Shown piece by piece: positions 19,996 to 30,617 of a DNA stretch of 64,000 nucleotides. Source of the DNA: a bacterium. Its GTDB lineage: Bacteria; Acidobacteriota; Aminicenantia; Aminicenantales; Aminicenantaceae. The stretch is taken from NCBI GenBank assembly GCA_018335295.1, contig JAGXKI010000001.1, forward strand, positions 98,428 through 162,427, given 5' to 3'. The stretch's first letter is position 1. Each line of letters starts with the position of its first letter. The position numbers and the translations under genes are program-made. The notes beneath the pieces are model-generated. The model did no database searches and was not told the DNA's origin. It was given only the letters and a program-made list of their open reading frames with translations.

Positions 19996-21297
19996 CTATT
20001 CATATTCTTCAATTATGCCCCCGGTAAGCCTCAATAAAGTATGATAACTCTGTATTACGTTAAAGACCGCTTGTTGATAATGATAAGCAGCATTTTGATG
20101 TATCTGTTGCACATCTCTGAAATTAAAAGAATTGATGGTCCCGTTCTGGTACTTCTCTCTGGATATTTTTAGATTCAGTTCTGCTGCTTCCAGGTTTTCC
20201 TTAGCCACGTTGAGTAACTGTTTTCGAACGTTATACAATTCGTATTCCTGTGCCAGTTGATTTTTTAATTCTTGAATTATCTGCTCTTTTTCAATATCTG
20301 ATATTTGTGTTTCGATTTTTGCGGCTTCCAGTGCCCGTTTACGTTCATTACCATTGTAGATGGTATATGAAAGCGATATACCCACTGATGCATTATAACC
20401 ATCAGGGTTTCGGTCGAACGCTTGACCTAATGTTCCATAATTTGTTTCGGATTCGGTATAGCCTCCGGATGCAGTTAAAGATAAACTTGGATAGTATGCA
20501 CTTTTCGCCGATTTTACATCCAATTTTGCCAGTTCCAGGTTAATATATTGATTTCGCAATGTTTTGTTATTTTCCAACATTTTATCTTTGAGAACCGGGA
20601 GTTTAAAGTTTGCTGTATCCGGTTTGAAATCCGAAGTGAACCGGTAATTTTGTTCCATTGATTCGGCCATCAGATAATTTAATTCGCGAACGGCATTATT
20701 ATAAGACGATTGGGCGGAGAGATATTCCGAGCTATCTTCCAAAAAGGCATTTTTGGCCTGCAGCACATCATAGGTTTTAGCGCTTCCCATTTCTTTGCGT
20801 TTTTGTGCCCGTTGATAGCGGTCTTTGGACAGTTCCATGCTTGAACGGGCGACTTCAACCCGTTCCTGAAGCAATAAAATATTGTAGTAACTGAGGATAA
20901 CATTAAAAATAGTATTTTCAATAACCAGAGAAACATTGCCTTCGGAAAGTCTTTCCAGCTCTTCCAGCCGGTTTTTTTGAATGCGGACACTAAATCCCCT
21001 GAAAAGTGTCTGCTGCAGTTCAACTGTTGCATTGAGGTTTTCAGATGTATACCCATTTTCGCTATCGAATCCTTCGGAGTAACTTCCGGACCCGACAAAA
21101 CGGATATGTGGTAAAGCTCCAGCGTTTCCCCAGGTGTTGTTAATTTCAGCTAACTCCTGATCTTTTTTGATTGTAATAATACCGTAGTTATTTTCCAAGG
21201 CTGTGTTCACGGCATCTTCCAGCGAAAGTTTCTGTGGTTCCTGTGCCAGCGCACCAATAGTGGTAACGGTCAACATTATTATAAGCATTTTCTTCAT
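19996..21297 (-). CDS. TolC-family outer membrane protein (second efflux module)
   Basis: LSLEDAVNTALENNYGIITIKKDQELAEINN; TolC duplicated helical pattern. Confidence 0.93.
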   Translation of the reverse strand: MKKMLIIMLTVTTIGALAQEPQKLSLEDAVNTALENNYGIITIKKDQELAEINNTWGNAGALPHIRFVGSGSYSEGFDSENGYTSENLNATVELQQTLFRGFSVRIQKNRLEELERLSEGNVSLVIENTIFNVILSYYNILLLQERVEVARSSMELSKDRYQRAQKRKEMGSAKTYDVLQAKNAFLEDSSEYLSAQSSYNNAVRELNYLMAESMEQNYRFTSDFKPDTANFKLPVLKDKMLENNKTLRNQYINLELAKLDVKSAKSAYYPSLSLTASGGYTESETNYGTLGQAFDRNPDGYNASVGISLSYTIYNGNERKRALEAAKIETQISDIEKEQIIQELKNQLAQEYELYNVRKQLLNVAKENLEAAELNLKISREKYQNGTINSFNFRDVQQIHQNAAYHYQQAVFNVIQSYHTLLRLTGGIIEEYE

Positions 21298-21356
21298 TTT
21301 TCTTAGTCCTTTTATTTTATGATTCAGCTATGAAAAACATTCAGCCTGATTTTTAG

Positions 21357-24300
21357 TTATTTACCTGATTCTTCTCTTCTGATATCTTCCTTCACTTGCT
21401 GGTCAATTTGATGGTTGATAACGGCCACTTCCACCGATTCCGGTGTGATATCCTTTTTCCCGAATAATCTTTTGGTTTTTACCAGCAATTGATTCGAAAC
21501 CAATATTTGAATCGGCAAGGTAAGCAGGATGAAAAAGCCCCCAAACAGGATGCCGTAAGCTACAGAGATAGCCATTGGACTAAGAAAGCGGGCTTCCGGA
21601 CTGCTTTCAAGGATTAGCGGCATGAGCCCGGCCGTAGTGGTTAATGTAGTCAGAAAAATGGGACGAAATCTAGATTTCGCAGCTTCCAGAGCAGACTGGA
21701 GTACCTTGTGTCCTTGCACCAATAATTGGTTGTATTTCGAAACAAAAATCACTGAATCGTTTATAATGACTCCGGTGAGCGCCACCGCCCCCCAGACGCT
21801 AAACATACAAAGGGGCTCACCGTGGATGGAATGCCCCCAAATGACTCCCAGGATGCCAAGCGGAATGGACAATAAGATCATCATGCCCTGCCGGAAGGAT
21901 TTAAAGTAGATGATTACAATCAGGGCAATAATGAGTAATGCTATCCCGAAATATTTCACCATGCTTTGTATCTGCTCCTGGGTATCCTTTTTTTGTCCCA
22001 TGTGGGTATAGGTAATCCCGGAATATTTGTCCATAATACCGGGCAGTATGTTATTCTCCACCTCATTGATTATGGGTGTTACCGAAGCCCGCCGGTCTTT
22101 CATGTAGGCATCCACACGGATCACCCGCCTCCCGTTGTAGCCGTTTATCTTACTGAGGGACCTGCCCATGGACAAATTCGCCACGGTTGAAAGGGGATAG
22201 TTCCCTTTCGGAGTATGTACCAGCATATTCTCTATCTGGCCGATGGTTTTCCTGTTTTTTTCCGGATACCGTACATAAAACCAAATTTCATCCTTTCCGT
22301 CTTGTATTCGCTGCGCCAGGGCGCCGTAATAGGCGTCTCTGACCTGGCGCATTAATGAAGACTGAGTTAAGCCCAGGGTATGTGCTTTCGGCTTTAAGCT
22401 GATCCTGATCTCCTGGCTTCCTAGCTGACTGTTATCCGTTATATTATAAAGGGCATCCATCCCGGACAGAGCTTTTCTCAATTCTTTTTTCGCTTCTTCC
22501 AGGGTATTGAGATCATACCCCAGCAGTCCTATGGATACCGGAGCCCCAAACCGTTTGGAACGCCCACTGGAAGTACCCATTGCAAACTTATAGGCTTCAG
22601 GGATCTGCCCGATTTTTTTAGTCAGTGCGTTTTGGATGGTCTTATCCGTAACATTTGATCCCTCCGTAGAGTTTAAGAAAACCCGCATCACGCCGGCATG
22701 GGTCCCGGTTTCTACGTTATTAAAAGCATTACCCAAATTAATTTGCGTGGTTTTTACATAAGGTTTAACCCGGTCGTGCTTCTTCATCAGTTGCCGGTTG
22801 ACTTCATAGAGTTTTTCCTCAACCCACAACAATTTTTCTTTGGTAAGTTCTTTGTTCGTGCCGGGTTTCAGCGCCAGGTCAATATTGAACATTTCCATCG
22901 GCCTTGGCGGGAAAAAAGTAAACGGGATGTGGCCACCAATCCACAGTCCTCCGGTGATTATCATCAAACTTGTGATCACAGCCAGTACAAGTCCTTTTGC
23001 TTTTAGCATCCTTGATACACCAGGTAAATAAAGTGTATCTCTGAGAATATAAACAATCCGGTTTGAGATGCGTGTTAATCTATTGGCTTTTTTACTTTTT
23101 TTTAATACTGTAGGATTTCCAATATGAGCAGGTAGTACAAATATGCCTTCAACAAGGGAGAATATCAGACAGACAATAGCAACAAAGCCCATAGCATATA
23201 GCATTTCCAAAAATCCTTCGACGAAAAACAAAGGAAGAAAGGCTATTACAGTAGTCAGTATCGAGGTAAAAACAGGGGGAAGCACCTCCATAGTTCCGTC
23301 AATCGCTGCTAAGCGGGGTGATTTTCCTTTGGTAAAGTGCGTGAAGATATTTTCCCCTATGACAATGCCGTCATCCACAAGGATACCGACTATGAGGATC
23401 ATGCCTACCAGTGAAAGCCTATCTATCGTAATTCCATAAAATGAGCCTACAATGAACATTCCGAGAAAGGATGCAGGGATACCCCAGGCCACCCACAGGG
23501 AAAGCCTGAAATTCAACAGGAGCGTTAACAGTATAACTACCAGCACAATTCCCATTAACCCATTTTTTATGAATATCGAAAGCTGGGAATTGATATTTTC
23601 GGTATAGTCTTCCAAAACGGCAATTTGGAAATTTTCCCGCTCTTTATTGAACTTCCGGGTATAATGATTGACAAATTCTGAAATTTCTTCAATGTCTTCT
23701 GTTTCGAGTTTCGTGATGTTTATGATAACAACGGGTTTTCCGTCCACAAAGCTTTCTTCGGGGTTTTCTTCATACTGCCTCTGAACACTGGCTACATCCC
23801 CGATTCTTACCAAGCTTCCTTCGGCGTTGCTTTTTACCACAATTTTTGCAATATCACCGGGGTTCACAGAACGCTGACGACTGACTACGTTAATCTGTTC
23901 CCGGGGATTACGAATGGTACCGCCGTGAATATCCAGGTTATTCGCTTTTATGGCTTGCTGAATCTCGGCGAAGCTTAAATTGTAACGGCGAAGCTGGGTT
24001 TCATCGATGGTAACGGCAAGCTCCATCCGGTTTGAAGGCAGTCCTTCTAAAGCCACCTGGGAAATTTCACCCGATCCCAGCAGATCATCTTCAATGCGGT
24101 TGGCCATCTCATTGAGCTTTAGCCTGTCACCATCTTCTGATGTCAATGCCAGGTACATAGCCCTATTACGCGAACGCACCTTGGAGACTATCGGTTTCTC
24201 TGCTTCTTCCGGGAAATTGGATATGCCGTCCACCTGGTTTTTGACATCAATAAGCAACTCATCAATATCATAACCGAAAGTTGAAATGATGGTAATTTGG

Positions 24301-24569
24301 GAAAGATTTTCCATGGATTGGGAAGTAAACTCTTTTATTCCCGGAACACCCCGGATGGCATTTTCAATCAGCGATGTTACTCCCTCATCCATCTGCTGGG
24401 GCGTTGCGCCCGGGTACTTTACGGTGATCCTCAATGTATTGGTTTCAACCATAGGGAAAGAGGATCTCTTCATGTTCATAAACGATATGGTACCAAATAC
24501 CAGTAGGATAATGACTACTATTTTTCCGTAAAAGGAGTATTCAACGAATAATTTCAGAATTCTTTTCAT
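21357..24569 (-). CDS. RND efflux transporter permease (second module)
   Basis: 1070 aa; KYPGATPQQMDEGVTSLIENAIRGVPGIKEF; GMILIVGILVDDGIVIGENI. Confidence 0.97.
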   Translation of the reverse strand: MKRILKLFVEYSFYGKIVVIILLVFGTISFMNMKRSSFPMVETNTLRITVKYPGATPQQMDEGVTSLIENAIRGVPGIKEFTSQSMENLSQITIISTFGYDIDELLIDVKNQVDGISNFPEEAEKPIVSKVRSRNRAMYLALTSEDGDRLKLNEMANRIEDDLLGSGEISQVALEGLPSNRMELAVTIDETQLRRYNLSFAEIQQAIKANNLDIHGGTIRNPREQINVVSRQRSVNPGDIAKIVVKSNAEGSLVRIGDVASVQRQYEENPEESFVDGKPVVIINITKLETEDIEEISEFVNHYTRKFNKERENFQIAVLEDYTENINSQLSIFIKNGLMGIVLVVILLTLLLNFRLSLWVAWGIPASFLGMFIVGSFYGITIDRLSLVGMILIVGILVDDGIVIGENIFTHFTKGKSPRLAAIDGTMEVLPPVFTSILTTVIAFLPLFFVEGFLEMLYAMGFVAIVCLIFSLVEGIFVLPAHIGNPTVLKKSKKANRLTRISNRIVYILRDTLYLPGVSRMLKAKGLVLAVITSLMIITGGLWIGGHIPFTFFPPRPMEMFNIDLALKPGTNKELTKEKLLWVEEKLYEVNRQLMKKHDRVKPYVKTTQINLGNAFNNVETGTHAGVMRVFLNSTEGSNVTDKTIQNALTKKIGQIPEAYKFAMGTSSGRSKRFGAPVSIGLLGYDLNTLEEAKKELRKALSGMDALYNITDNSQLGSQEIRISLKPKAHTLGLTQSSLMRQVRDAYYGALAQRIQDGKDEIWFYVRYPEKNRKTIGQIENMLVHTPKGNYPLSTVANLSMGRSLSKINGYNGRRVIRVDAYMKDRRASVTPIINEVENNILPGIMDKYSGITYTHMGQKKDTQEQIQSMVKYFGIALLIIALIVIIYFKSFRQGMMILLSIPLGILGVIWGHSIHGEPLCMFSVWGAVALTGVIINDSVIFVSKYNQLLVQGHKVLQSALEAAKSRFRPIFLTTLTTTAGLMPLILESSPEARFLSPMAISVAYGILFGGFFILLTLPIQILVSNQLLVKTKRLFGKKDITPESVEVAVINHQIDQQVKEDIRREESGK

Positions 24570-24593
24570 CTGTTTAGGATTTTATATTTTTAC

Positions 24594-25718
24594 CTACTGT
24601 CTTATCCTGACCTCATCTCCTTCCTGCACATCAACCAAAGACTCCGTAACCACCAGCGTACCGTTATCCAGCCCGGATATCACCACAGCATCATTTAATT
24701 CCCGTTCCACACTTATTTTTTTTAATTGTAAATGATGGTTTTTTACTATATATACCTTTTTTTCACTAACCAAAGCTTCCCTGGGTATAGTCATTCCCAC
24801 GGCCTGTTTTTGAATATAAAAAGTTGCATCTACAAATTCACCGATCCTGAAAGACTGTTTACCCTGGGGTAGATATTTTACATAAATTTTTACCGATTGG
24901 GTATTTTCATCCAGAAAATCGGCAATCCGTGTAACTGTCCCGGTTGTCTTATGATCGTCCGAACCGGTTAAAGTCACTTTATTCCCCGGTTCAATCCATT
25001 TTGCATCTTTCGGGGGTACCGGAACCACCACTTCAAGCCGGTCGGTTCTTACGATGGATGCCAAATCGGCCCCCATGCCGGCTACAGCACCTACCTGCCG
25101 TTTTACTTGCTGAAAAGAACCGTCAAAAGGCGCGTATATGTTGTATTTATTCAAATTGATCTCTTGCTTTTCCAATGAATAGTACTCCGAGAGTATGCCT
25201 GCGGAAGCCATGAATACTTGTTCTTTTTCTGAATGGATTTCGGGTAGTTGGGGTAGTTCCTTGTGAACATCAATGGAAGTGAAAAATTGCTTCCATTTGT
25301 CGTATTCCTCAGGGAAATCCACTTGCAGATCGGGTAAAACCGAACTAAGCTTTTGCAGGAAACTGCTTTTGCCCGCCGTAAGAGCCGCTTTTATGTCTTC
25401 ATTGTAAATACGTATCAGCAAATCACCTTTGTTAAAATGTTCTCCTTCTTTAAAAGGCACGTGTCCTTCCATAATCCGGCCATTCACTTCTGCAGCCAGG
25501 GATACGGTTTCATAGGAAAAAATCCTTCCCTGGTGTGTTACCGAGGAGACCACCTGTTCATTCATCACCTTTTTTGCTTTGACGTAAAGGGCATCCTCTT
25601 GCTTCATGCTTTTTTTAGGGGCAGGCTTGTTTTTTACGGCATAAGCAGCTAATAAGACTGCGCCAGCCAGCACAACAACTCCCGTGATTCCATACAGCGC
25701 TTTTTTCCTCATGTCCAT
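24594..25718 (-). CDS. RND efflux periplasmic adaptor (second module)
   Basis: NGRIMEGHVPFKEGEHFNKGDLLIRI; YNIYAPFDGSFQQVKRQVGAVAG. Confidence 0.92.
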   Translation of the reverse strand: MDMRKKALYGITGVVVLAGAVLLAAYAVKNKPAPKKSMKQEDALYVKAKKVMNEQVVSSVTHQGRIFSYETVSLAAEVNGRIMEGHVPFKEGEHFNKGDLLIRIYNEDIKAALTAGKSSFLQKLSSVLPDLQVDFPEEYDKWKQFFTSIDVHKELPQLPEIHSEKEQVFMASAGILSEYYSLEKQEINLNKYNIYAPFDGSFQQVKRQVGAVAGMGADLASIVRTDRLEVVVPVPPKDAKWIEPGNKVTLTGSDDHKTTGTVTRIADFLDENTQSVKIYVKYLPQGKQSFRIGEFVDATFYIQKQAVGMTIPREALVSEKKVYIVKNHHLQLKKISVERELNDAVVISGLDNGTLVVTESLVDVQEGDEVRIRQ

Positions 25719-25773
25719 TGATTTAGTTTAAAGGAGGTGCCCCTTTTTATAACATCCGGGAGGTCTCATACCC

Positions 25774-25962
25774 CTATTTCTCTTCATCCATCTCACGGAT
25801 GGCTTCTTCCACATCTTCCAGTTGTTCCTTAAGGCATTTACGCTGGTGTTCCAGGATTTCCCTTCTCTTTTTCCTGCTCCACAACAAAGGATGATGACCC
25901 GGCACTCCTGCACCATGGCAATGGTGAATGCCTTGTTTGGGATGACTTGAATGACAACACAT
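25774..25962 (-). CDS. Small His/Cys-rich N-terminus plus coiled-coil protein
   Basis: MCCHSSHPKQGIHHCHGAGVPGHHPLLWSRKKRREILEHQRKCLKEQLEDVEEAIREMDEEK, first gene of the second efflux operon. Confidence 0.65.
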   Translation of the reverse strand: MCCHSSHPKQGIHHCHGAGVPGHHPLLWSRKKRREILEHQRKCLKEQLEDVEEAIREMDEEK

Positions 25963-26451
25963 AATTGAACTCCTTATTTGATGAAACAATTTTTTTATAG
26001 TTAGAGCGCCAATTTATAAAAATTATTAAGTACATGCAAATATACTTAATTAATACCATGGAAGTAGTCTGGAGGTCAAGACCCGGTTGACCAAAGCCCC
26101 ATCCTTTTACAACGGCGCGGCCGGTTTTTTCAATGCAGAGATGGAGGAGGAAGCCCTCTCTTTTCCCCGAAGCATTTTCAGATTGCTCGAATACTTCGGA
26201 TACGGACTCTACGTTGGTAGAAAATATCAATAACAGGAATTTGCTTTTTTCCAGAACCGCCTCCCTCTTTTATCGCATAAATTAATAAGGTCAATGAGAT
26301 GTTATCTTAAGAAATGGTTAAATAGGTATTGAGTCTCTGGTTTTAATATGAGAATAAATGAATAAATACAGCGTTATTTAGAGTAAAGGAAAAGATAATA
26401 TATTTAGAATGGGGTATTGACATTAATATTAGAAATAGCAATACTACAAGT

Positions 26452-26700
26452 ATGAAAACAGCTATTTCTATCCCAGATGACCTCTTTAAAGAGGTTGATA
26501 AACTCGCTAAAGAGAAAAAAACATCCAGAAGTCAGATTTTTAGTGAAGCTGTTAAGTTCTATTTAGAAAAAATCAAATCACAGAAACTCCTTCAAGAGTT
26601 AAATACAGCTTATGCACATAAAGAAACCTCTGAAGAAAAGCTTGTTCAAAAGAAGAGCACTGAATACTATAAAAGTCAAATTCTGAAAAAAGAAGAATGA
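26452..26700 (+). CDS. Ribbon-helix-helix antitoxin
   Basis: MKTAISIPDDLFKEVDKLAKEKKTSRSQIFSEAVKFYLEK; overlaps toxin start by 4 bp. Confidence 0.9.
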   Translation: MKTAISIPDDLFKEVDKLAKEKKTSRSQIFSEAVKFYLEKIKSQKLLQELNTAYAHKETSEEKLVQKKSTEYYKSQILKKEE

Positions 26701-27059
26701 CCGTAAAACAAGGTGAAATCTATTGGGTCAATTTATCCATTCCCAGGGGGTCTGAACCTGGGTTTCGGCATCCTCATGTGGTGATACAAAATGATGTCTT
26801 TAACGCCAGCCGCATCAGTACTGTGGTGGTCTGTTCTTTAACTACAAATCTGAAAAGAGCCCAAGCTCCTGGAAATGTAACACTCAACAAGGGTGAGGCC
26901 AATCTCAAAATGAAAAGTGTGGTCAATATCTCTCAAGTTTTGACTGTAAACAAGTCTGATTTATCAGAAAAAATCGGCACTTTATCCTCTGGAAGAACAG
27001 AAGAAATCATCAATGGAATCAAATTATTGATCGAGCCTCTCCCTGATCCAAGGTCTTGA
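26697..27059 (+). CDS. mazF: MazF/PemK-family endoribonuclease toxin
   Basis: GEIYWVNLSIPRGSEPGFRHPHVVIQNDVFNASRISTVVVCSLTTN. Confidence 0.93.
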   Translation: MTVKQGEIYWVNLSIPRGSEPGFRHPHVVIQNDVFNASRISTVVVCSLTTNLKRAQAPGNVTLNKGEANLKMKSVVNISQVLTVNKSDLSEKIGTLSSGRTEEIINGIKLLIEPLPDPRS

Positions 27060-27269
27060 TCATGAATGAACTTAAAAATCTGGATAATTAGAACTGGTTA
27101 ATAAGAAAACCTTACCCCATTTTGATGGCTCGTCTTATCTTATAAGAACTAATTATTTATTGATATAATAAAATAAATTTCATCTTCATCATTTTTGGAA
27201 GATTATGGTTTCATTTTCGTGTCAATTCACAGAAGGCTCTTTTTCCAATCTTTCAAAATGGAGGCTTTG

Positions 27270-27938
27270 ATGAATATACTGGGAGATATTTCATATAAAA
27301 TTCTAATCTTATTCATTGTGGGGATGGCTCTGTTTTTTGTTTTAGGGTTTTCATTAAATCAAGAATTAGATGAAAAAGTTAGGTCTTTTCTGGAAAGTCA
27401 CCGATCTCAATGGAGGGACATGAATGTGCCTCGAACCGACGGCCAGATTCTCTACGATATTGTTGTTGAGAACGGGTACACCAGAGCTTTAGAGATCGGA
27501 ACCTCCACAGGACACTCAGGAACTTGGATCGCCTGGGCTCTCAGCAAGACCGGAGGCAAGCTCATCACCATTGAAATCGATGAGAGGCGCTACCAAAAAG
27601 CCCTGGATAATTTTAAGGAAGCCGGACTCTCAGATTATATTGATGCCAGGCTGGCTGACGCCCATGAGCTGGTCCCCGAAATGGAAGGTCCTTTTGATTT
27701 TGTGTTTATTGATGCGGATAAAGGATGGTACACTAATTACGCTAAGGCGGTTATCCCTAAGATGGAGCCTGGAGGATGCATTGCAGCCCATAACGTGTAT
27801 CAATCCAGCCGAAGCCGATGGGGAAGACAGAGCGGCACCAGTGAGTATTATGAATTCATGCTGGAACAGGAAGACTTTGAGACATCCATCCTTCCCGAAA
27901 GTCAATCGGGAGTTTCTGTAAGCTACAAAAAAGAATAA
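27270..27938 (+). CDS. Membrane-anchored O-methyltransferase-like SAM enzyme
   Basis: ALEIGTSTGHSGTWIAWAL, FDFVFIDADKGWYTNYAKAVIPKMEPGGCI; N-terminal TM. Confidence 0.85.
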   Translation: MNILGDISYKILILFIVGMALFFVLGFSLNQELDEKVRSFLESHRSQWRDMNVPRTDGQILYDIVVENGYTRALEIGTSTGHSGTWIAWALSKTGGKLITIEIDERRYQKALDNFKEAGLSDYIDARLADAHELVPEMEGPFDFVFIDADKGWYTNYAKAVIPKMEPGGCIAAHNVYQSSRSRWGRQSGTSEYYEFMLEQEDFETSILPESQSGVSVSYKKE

Positions 27939-27995
27939 AAAATGAGATCTACCTGTAAAACCATTTCTTTTGTGGTAGCATAAATCCTTTTATCT

Positions 27996-28730
27996 ATGAA
28001 AAAAACTCCATTTCTACCCAATCAAAAAATAGATAGAAAGATGAGCCCTATCGGTTCACGAAAAAGATCTTTCCAGATAACCAAAGTAAAAAGATCCAAG
28101 GATGAGGCCAGGAAAACCTACAACCGGCTGGCAGGAATCTACGATGTGCTCTCAGGTCCAGGCGAACGGCGGTTAATAGTCAAAGGGCTCCGGATGCTTA
28201 ATCCTGAGGCGGGTGAAGGCATATTGGAGATAGGATTTGGCACAGGCTACGCACTTGCAAGACTGGCGGAATCGGTCGGGACTGAAGGGAAAGTTCAGGG
28301 GATAGATATATCCGAACGGATGCTGGAGAGAAGCAGGAAGAGGCTTAAAAGTAAGGGGATGCTTGATAGAGCAAGCCTGGTCAGGGGCGATGCCTCGTCT
28401 CTTCCCTATGGAGCGGATTCATTGGACGCAGTATTTGCAAGTTTCACCCTTGAGCTTTTCGATACCTCTGAGATATTTACGGTTCTTCAAGAGTGCCGCA
28501 GAGTGCTCAAGCCGGAAGGCAGAATTGTGGTGGTCGGATTATCAAAGGAAGGCGGTCTAGGTTTGGTCAAGAGGCTGTATGAGAGGCTGCATCAAAGGTT
28601 CCCTGCCTGGCTTGACTGCAGGCCGATACGGGTGGCTAAGTTCCTGGAGCAGGCCGGATTTAGGATAGCGGTTCAGGACGTGGATTCGCTGTGGGGGCTT
28701 GGCTTGGAGACCGTGCGGGCGTTCGTTTGA
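27996..28730 (+). CDS. Class I SAM methyltransferase (UbiE-like)
   Basis: YNRLAGIYDVLSGPGERR, ILEIGFGTGYALARLAESVG. Confidence 0.88.
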   Translation: MKKTPFLPNQKIDRKMSPIGSRKRSFQITKVKRSKDEARKTYNRLAGIYDVLSGPGERRLIVKGLRMLNPEAGEGILEIGFGTGYALARLAESVGTEGKVQGIDISERMLERSRKRLKSKGMLDRASLVRGDASSLPYGADSLDAVFASFTLELFDTSEIFTVLQECRRVLKPEGRIVVVGLSKEGGLGLVKRLYERLHQRFPAWLDCRPIRVAKFLEQAGFRIAVQDVDSLWGLGLETVRAFV

Positions 28731-28974
28731 GGTGAATCTAATTGACCTGTTACGTCAATATCAAAAGTAGACGTTTTGCGAAAAACAAAAGTAGACGAAT
28801 TTTGGCACTTTTGGTTCCAACCACTCATGAATAATTCAGGTTAATAGGCCTTTTGCTATTTTAGAGATATGAATTTGTTTTTCTCTGGTAATATAAAAGA
28901 CCTGTTAGAATGAGGAGGAAATTTGATAAAATTAATAAACAAACTAACCCACACAATAAAGGAGAGAAAATGTT

Positions 28975-29550
28975 ATGAAGAATCTACAAGGAACCCAAAC
29001 TGAAAAAAATTTACTTGCTGCGTTTGCAGGAGAATCGCAGGCTAGGAACCGGTATGCATACTTTTCATCAGTTGCAAAAAAAGAAGGGTATGAGCAAATA
29101 GCTGGAATTTTTATGGAGACAGCGGAAAATGAAAAAGAACACGCTAAAGTATTTTTTAAGTATTTACAGGGGGGAACCGTAGAAATTCAAGCGGAATATC
29201 CGGCCGGAGTTATCAGAGACACAGAAGAAAATCTACTTGCTGCAGCAGAGGGCGAGAAACTGGAATGGGGCTCTTTGTACCCCAACTTTGCAGAAGTGGC
29301 GGAGAAAGAGGGATTCCCAGAAATAGCCCGAAGCTTCCAGAATATCGCGAAAGTTGAGTCTCACCACGAGAAGAGATACCGCAAGCTTCAAGAGAATATT
29401 AAGAAAAAAAAGGTATTCAAAAAAGATAAAGTAGTGAAATGGAAGTGCCGGAACTGTGGTTATATCCATGAGGGGAAAGAAGCTCCTAAAGAATGTCCTG
29501 CTTGTCATCACCCCCAGAGTTACTATGAGGTATTGACCGAGCCTTATTAA
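28975..29550 (+). CDS. Rubrerythrin
   Basis: FAGESQARNRYAYFSSVAKKEGYEQIAGIFMETAENEKEHAKVFF plus C-terminal rubredoxin CRNCGYIHEGKEAPKECPACHHP. Confidence 0.97.
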   Translation: MKNLQGTQTEKNLLAAFAGESQARNRYAYFSSVAKKEGYEQIAGIFMETAENEKEHAKVFFKYLQGGTVEIQAEYPAGVIRDTEENLLAAAEGEKLEWGSLYPNFAEVAEKEGFPEIARSFQNIAKVESHHEKRYRKLQENIKKKKVFKKDKVVKWKCRNCGYIHEGKEAPKECPACHHPQSYYEVLTEPY

Positions 29551-29682
29551 AGAGGCGAAATAGAAAGATAAGACAGAATATCAAAATAGAAATCTCAGGA
29601 TTAATTTCATTTTACCTGTATGAGTGTAGGGAATTTTCCCTCAGAGATCAAAAACGTCTTGATGGAGGTGTATCACATCTAA

Positions 29683-30354
29683 TTAAAAAATGAGTCTTAC
29701 ACCACCAATTAAAGAAAAGATATTAATACTCCCAGGTTCAGCATCAGTGGGTCCTTCCTCTTTTCCAAAGCGATAATGATATTTACCCTCAGCAAAAACA
29801 TTAAACATGCCGCCTGCATTGATTTCTATTCCTGCCCCCCCATTAATTCCAAACTTATCATCCATTTCTTCCCCTTCTTGTGTTTCTGAATATGTTTGAC
29901 CCAGATATTCCATTGTCATAGTGACATCATCTGAACTAAGTTGATACAAAGAAGCTCCGCCAATAACATAAAATCCAACTAAGGATTCAGGTGAAGTCAG
30001 ATAAGCGAGGATATTAGCAGAGAAAATATTAGCTTTAATATTTCCTCCCTCTATAGTTAGAGAAGCATCTGCAGGAATCGGAAGTTCAGCAAGAATTTCA
30101 TCTTGGTCGAGTGGAAAAGGAAGGTGTTGAAATCTTGCTCCTACGCTAATTCTACTGGAAAGGTTATAGATAAATTCACCACCAAAACCAACACCTGAGT
30201 TCCAGTAATCTTTAAAAAATTCAGGGGCCATGGGCGTCCCTGTTCCTGCAAAACCTCCTAAAGACCATGAACCAGCCCTTCTTTGTGCAAAAGCCGTGGT
30301 TAAAGGAATCAGGGTAATAATTAAAAATGCAACAACTAATTTTTTTACTTTCAC
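29683..30354 (-). CDS. Outer-membrane beta-barrel protein
   Basis: Signal peptide; alternating strands; C-terminal SLIGGVRLIF. Confidence 0.75.
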   Translation of the reverse strand: MKVKKLVVAFLIITLIPLTTAFAQRRAGSWSLGGFAGTGTPMAPEFFKDYWNSGVGFGGEFIYNLSSRISVGARFQHLPFPLDQDEILAELPIPADASLTIEGGNIKANIFSANILAYLTSPESLVGFYVIGGASLYQLSSDDVTMTMEYLGQTYSETQEGEEMDDKFGINGGAGIEINAGGMFNVFAEGKYHYRFGKEEGPTDAEPGSINIFSLIGGVRLIF

Positions 30355-30510
30355 GTTTTTTTCTCCTTTGTTAAGTTATTTTTGATTGTTTTATTTTGGC
30401 CCTATATATCCTCTATTTCAAAAATAGCAAATCATACTAACAGGAAATGTATTATAAATCAAACCATCACGAAAATACGAAAATAGGCGAAAATCGAAAA
30501 TAGAAAATCG

Positions 30511-30617
30511 AAAATAGGGTCAGACCGAATATAAACTACAGAAAATACTATGGTTACAGCAGATTATTGGTTAAGTATAATGAAAGCAATAAGTTCAATT
30601 CGGTCTGACCCTATTTT
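30511..30617. repeat. REP/BIME-like inverted-repeat element, copy B
   Basis: 20-bp perfect inverted repeat AAAATAGGGTCAGACCGAAT / ATTCGGTCTGACCCTATTTT with a 67-bp interior; related to 6300-6405. Confidence 0.8.
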
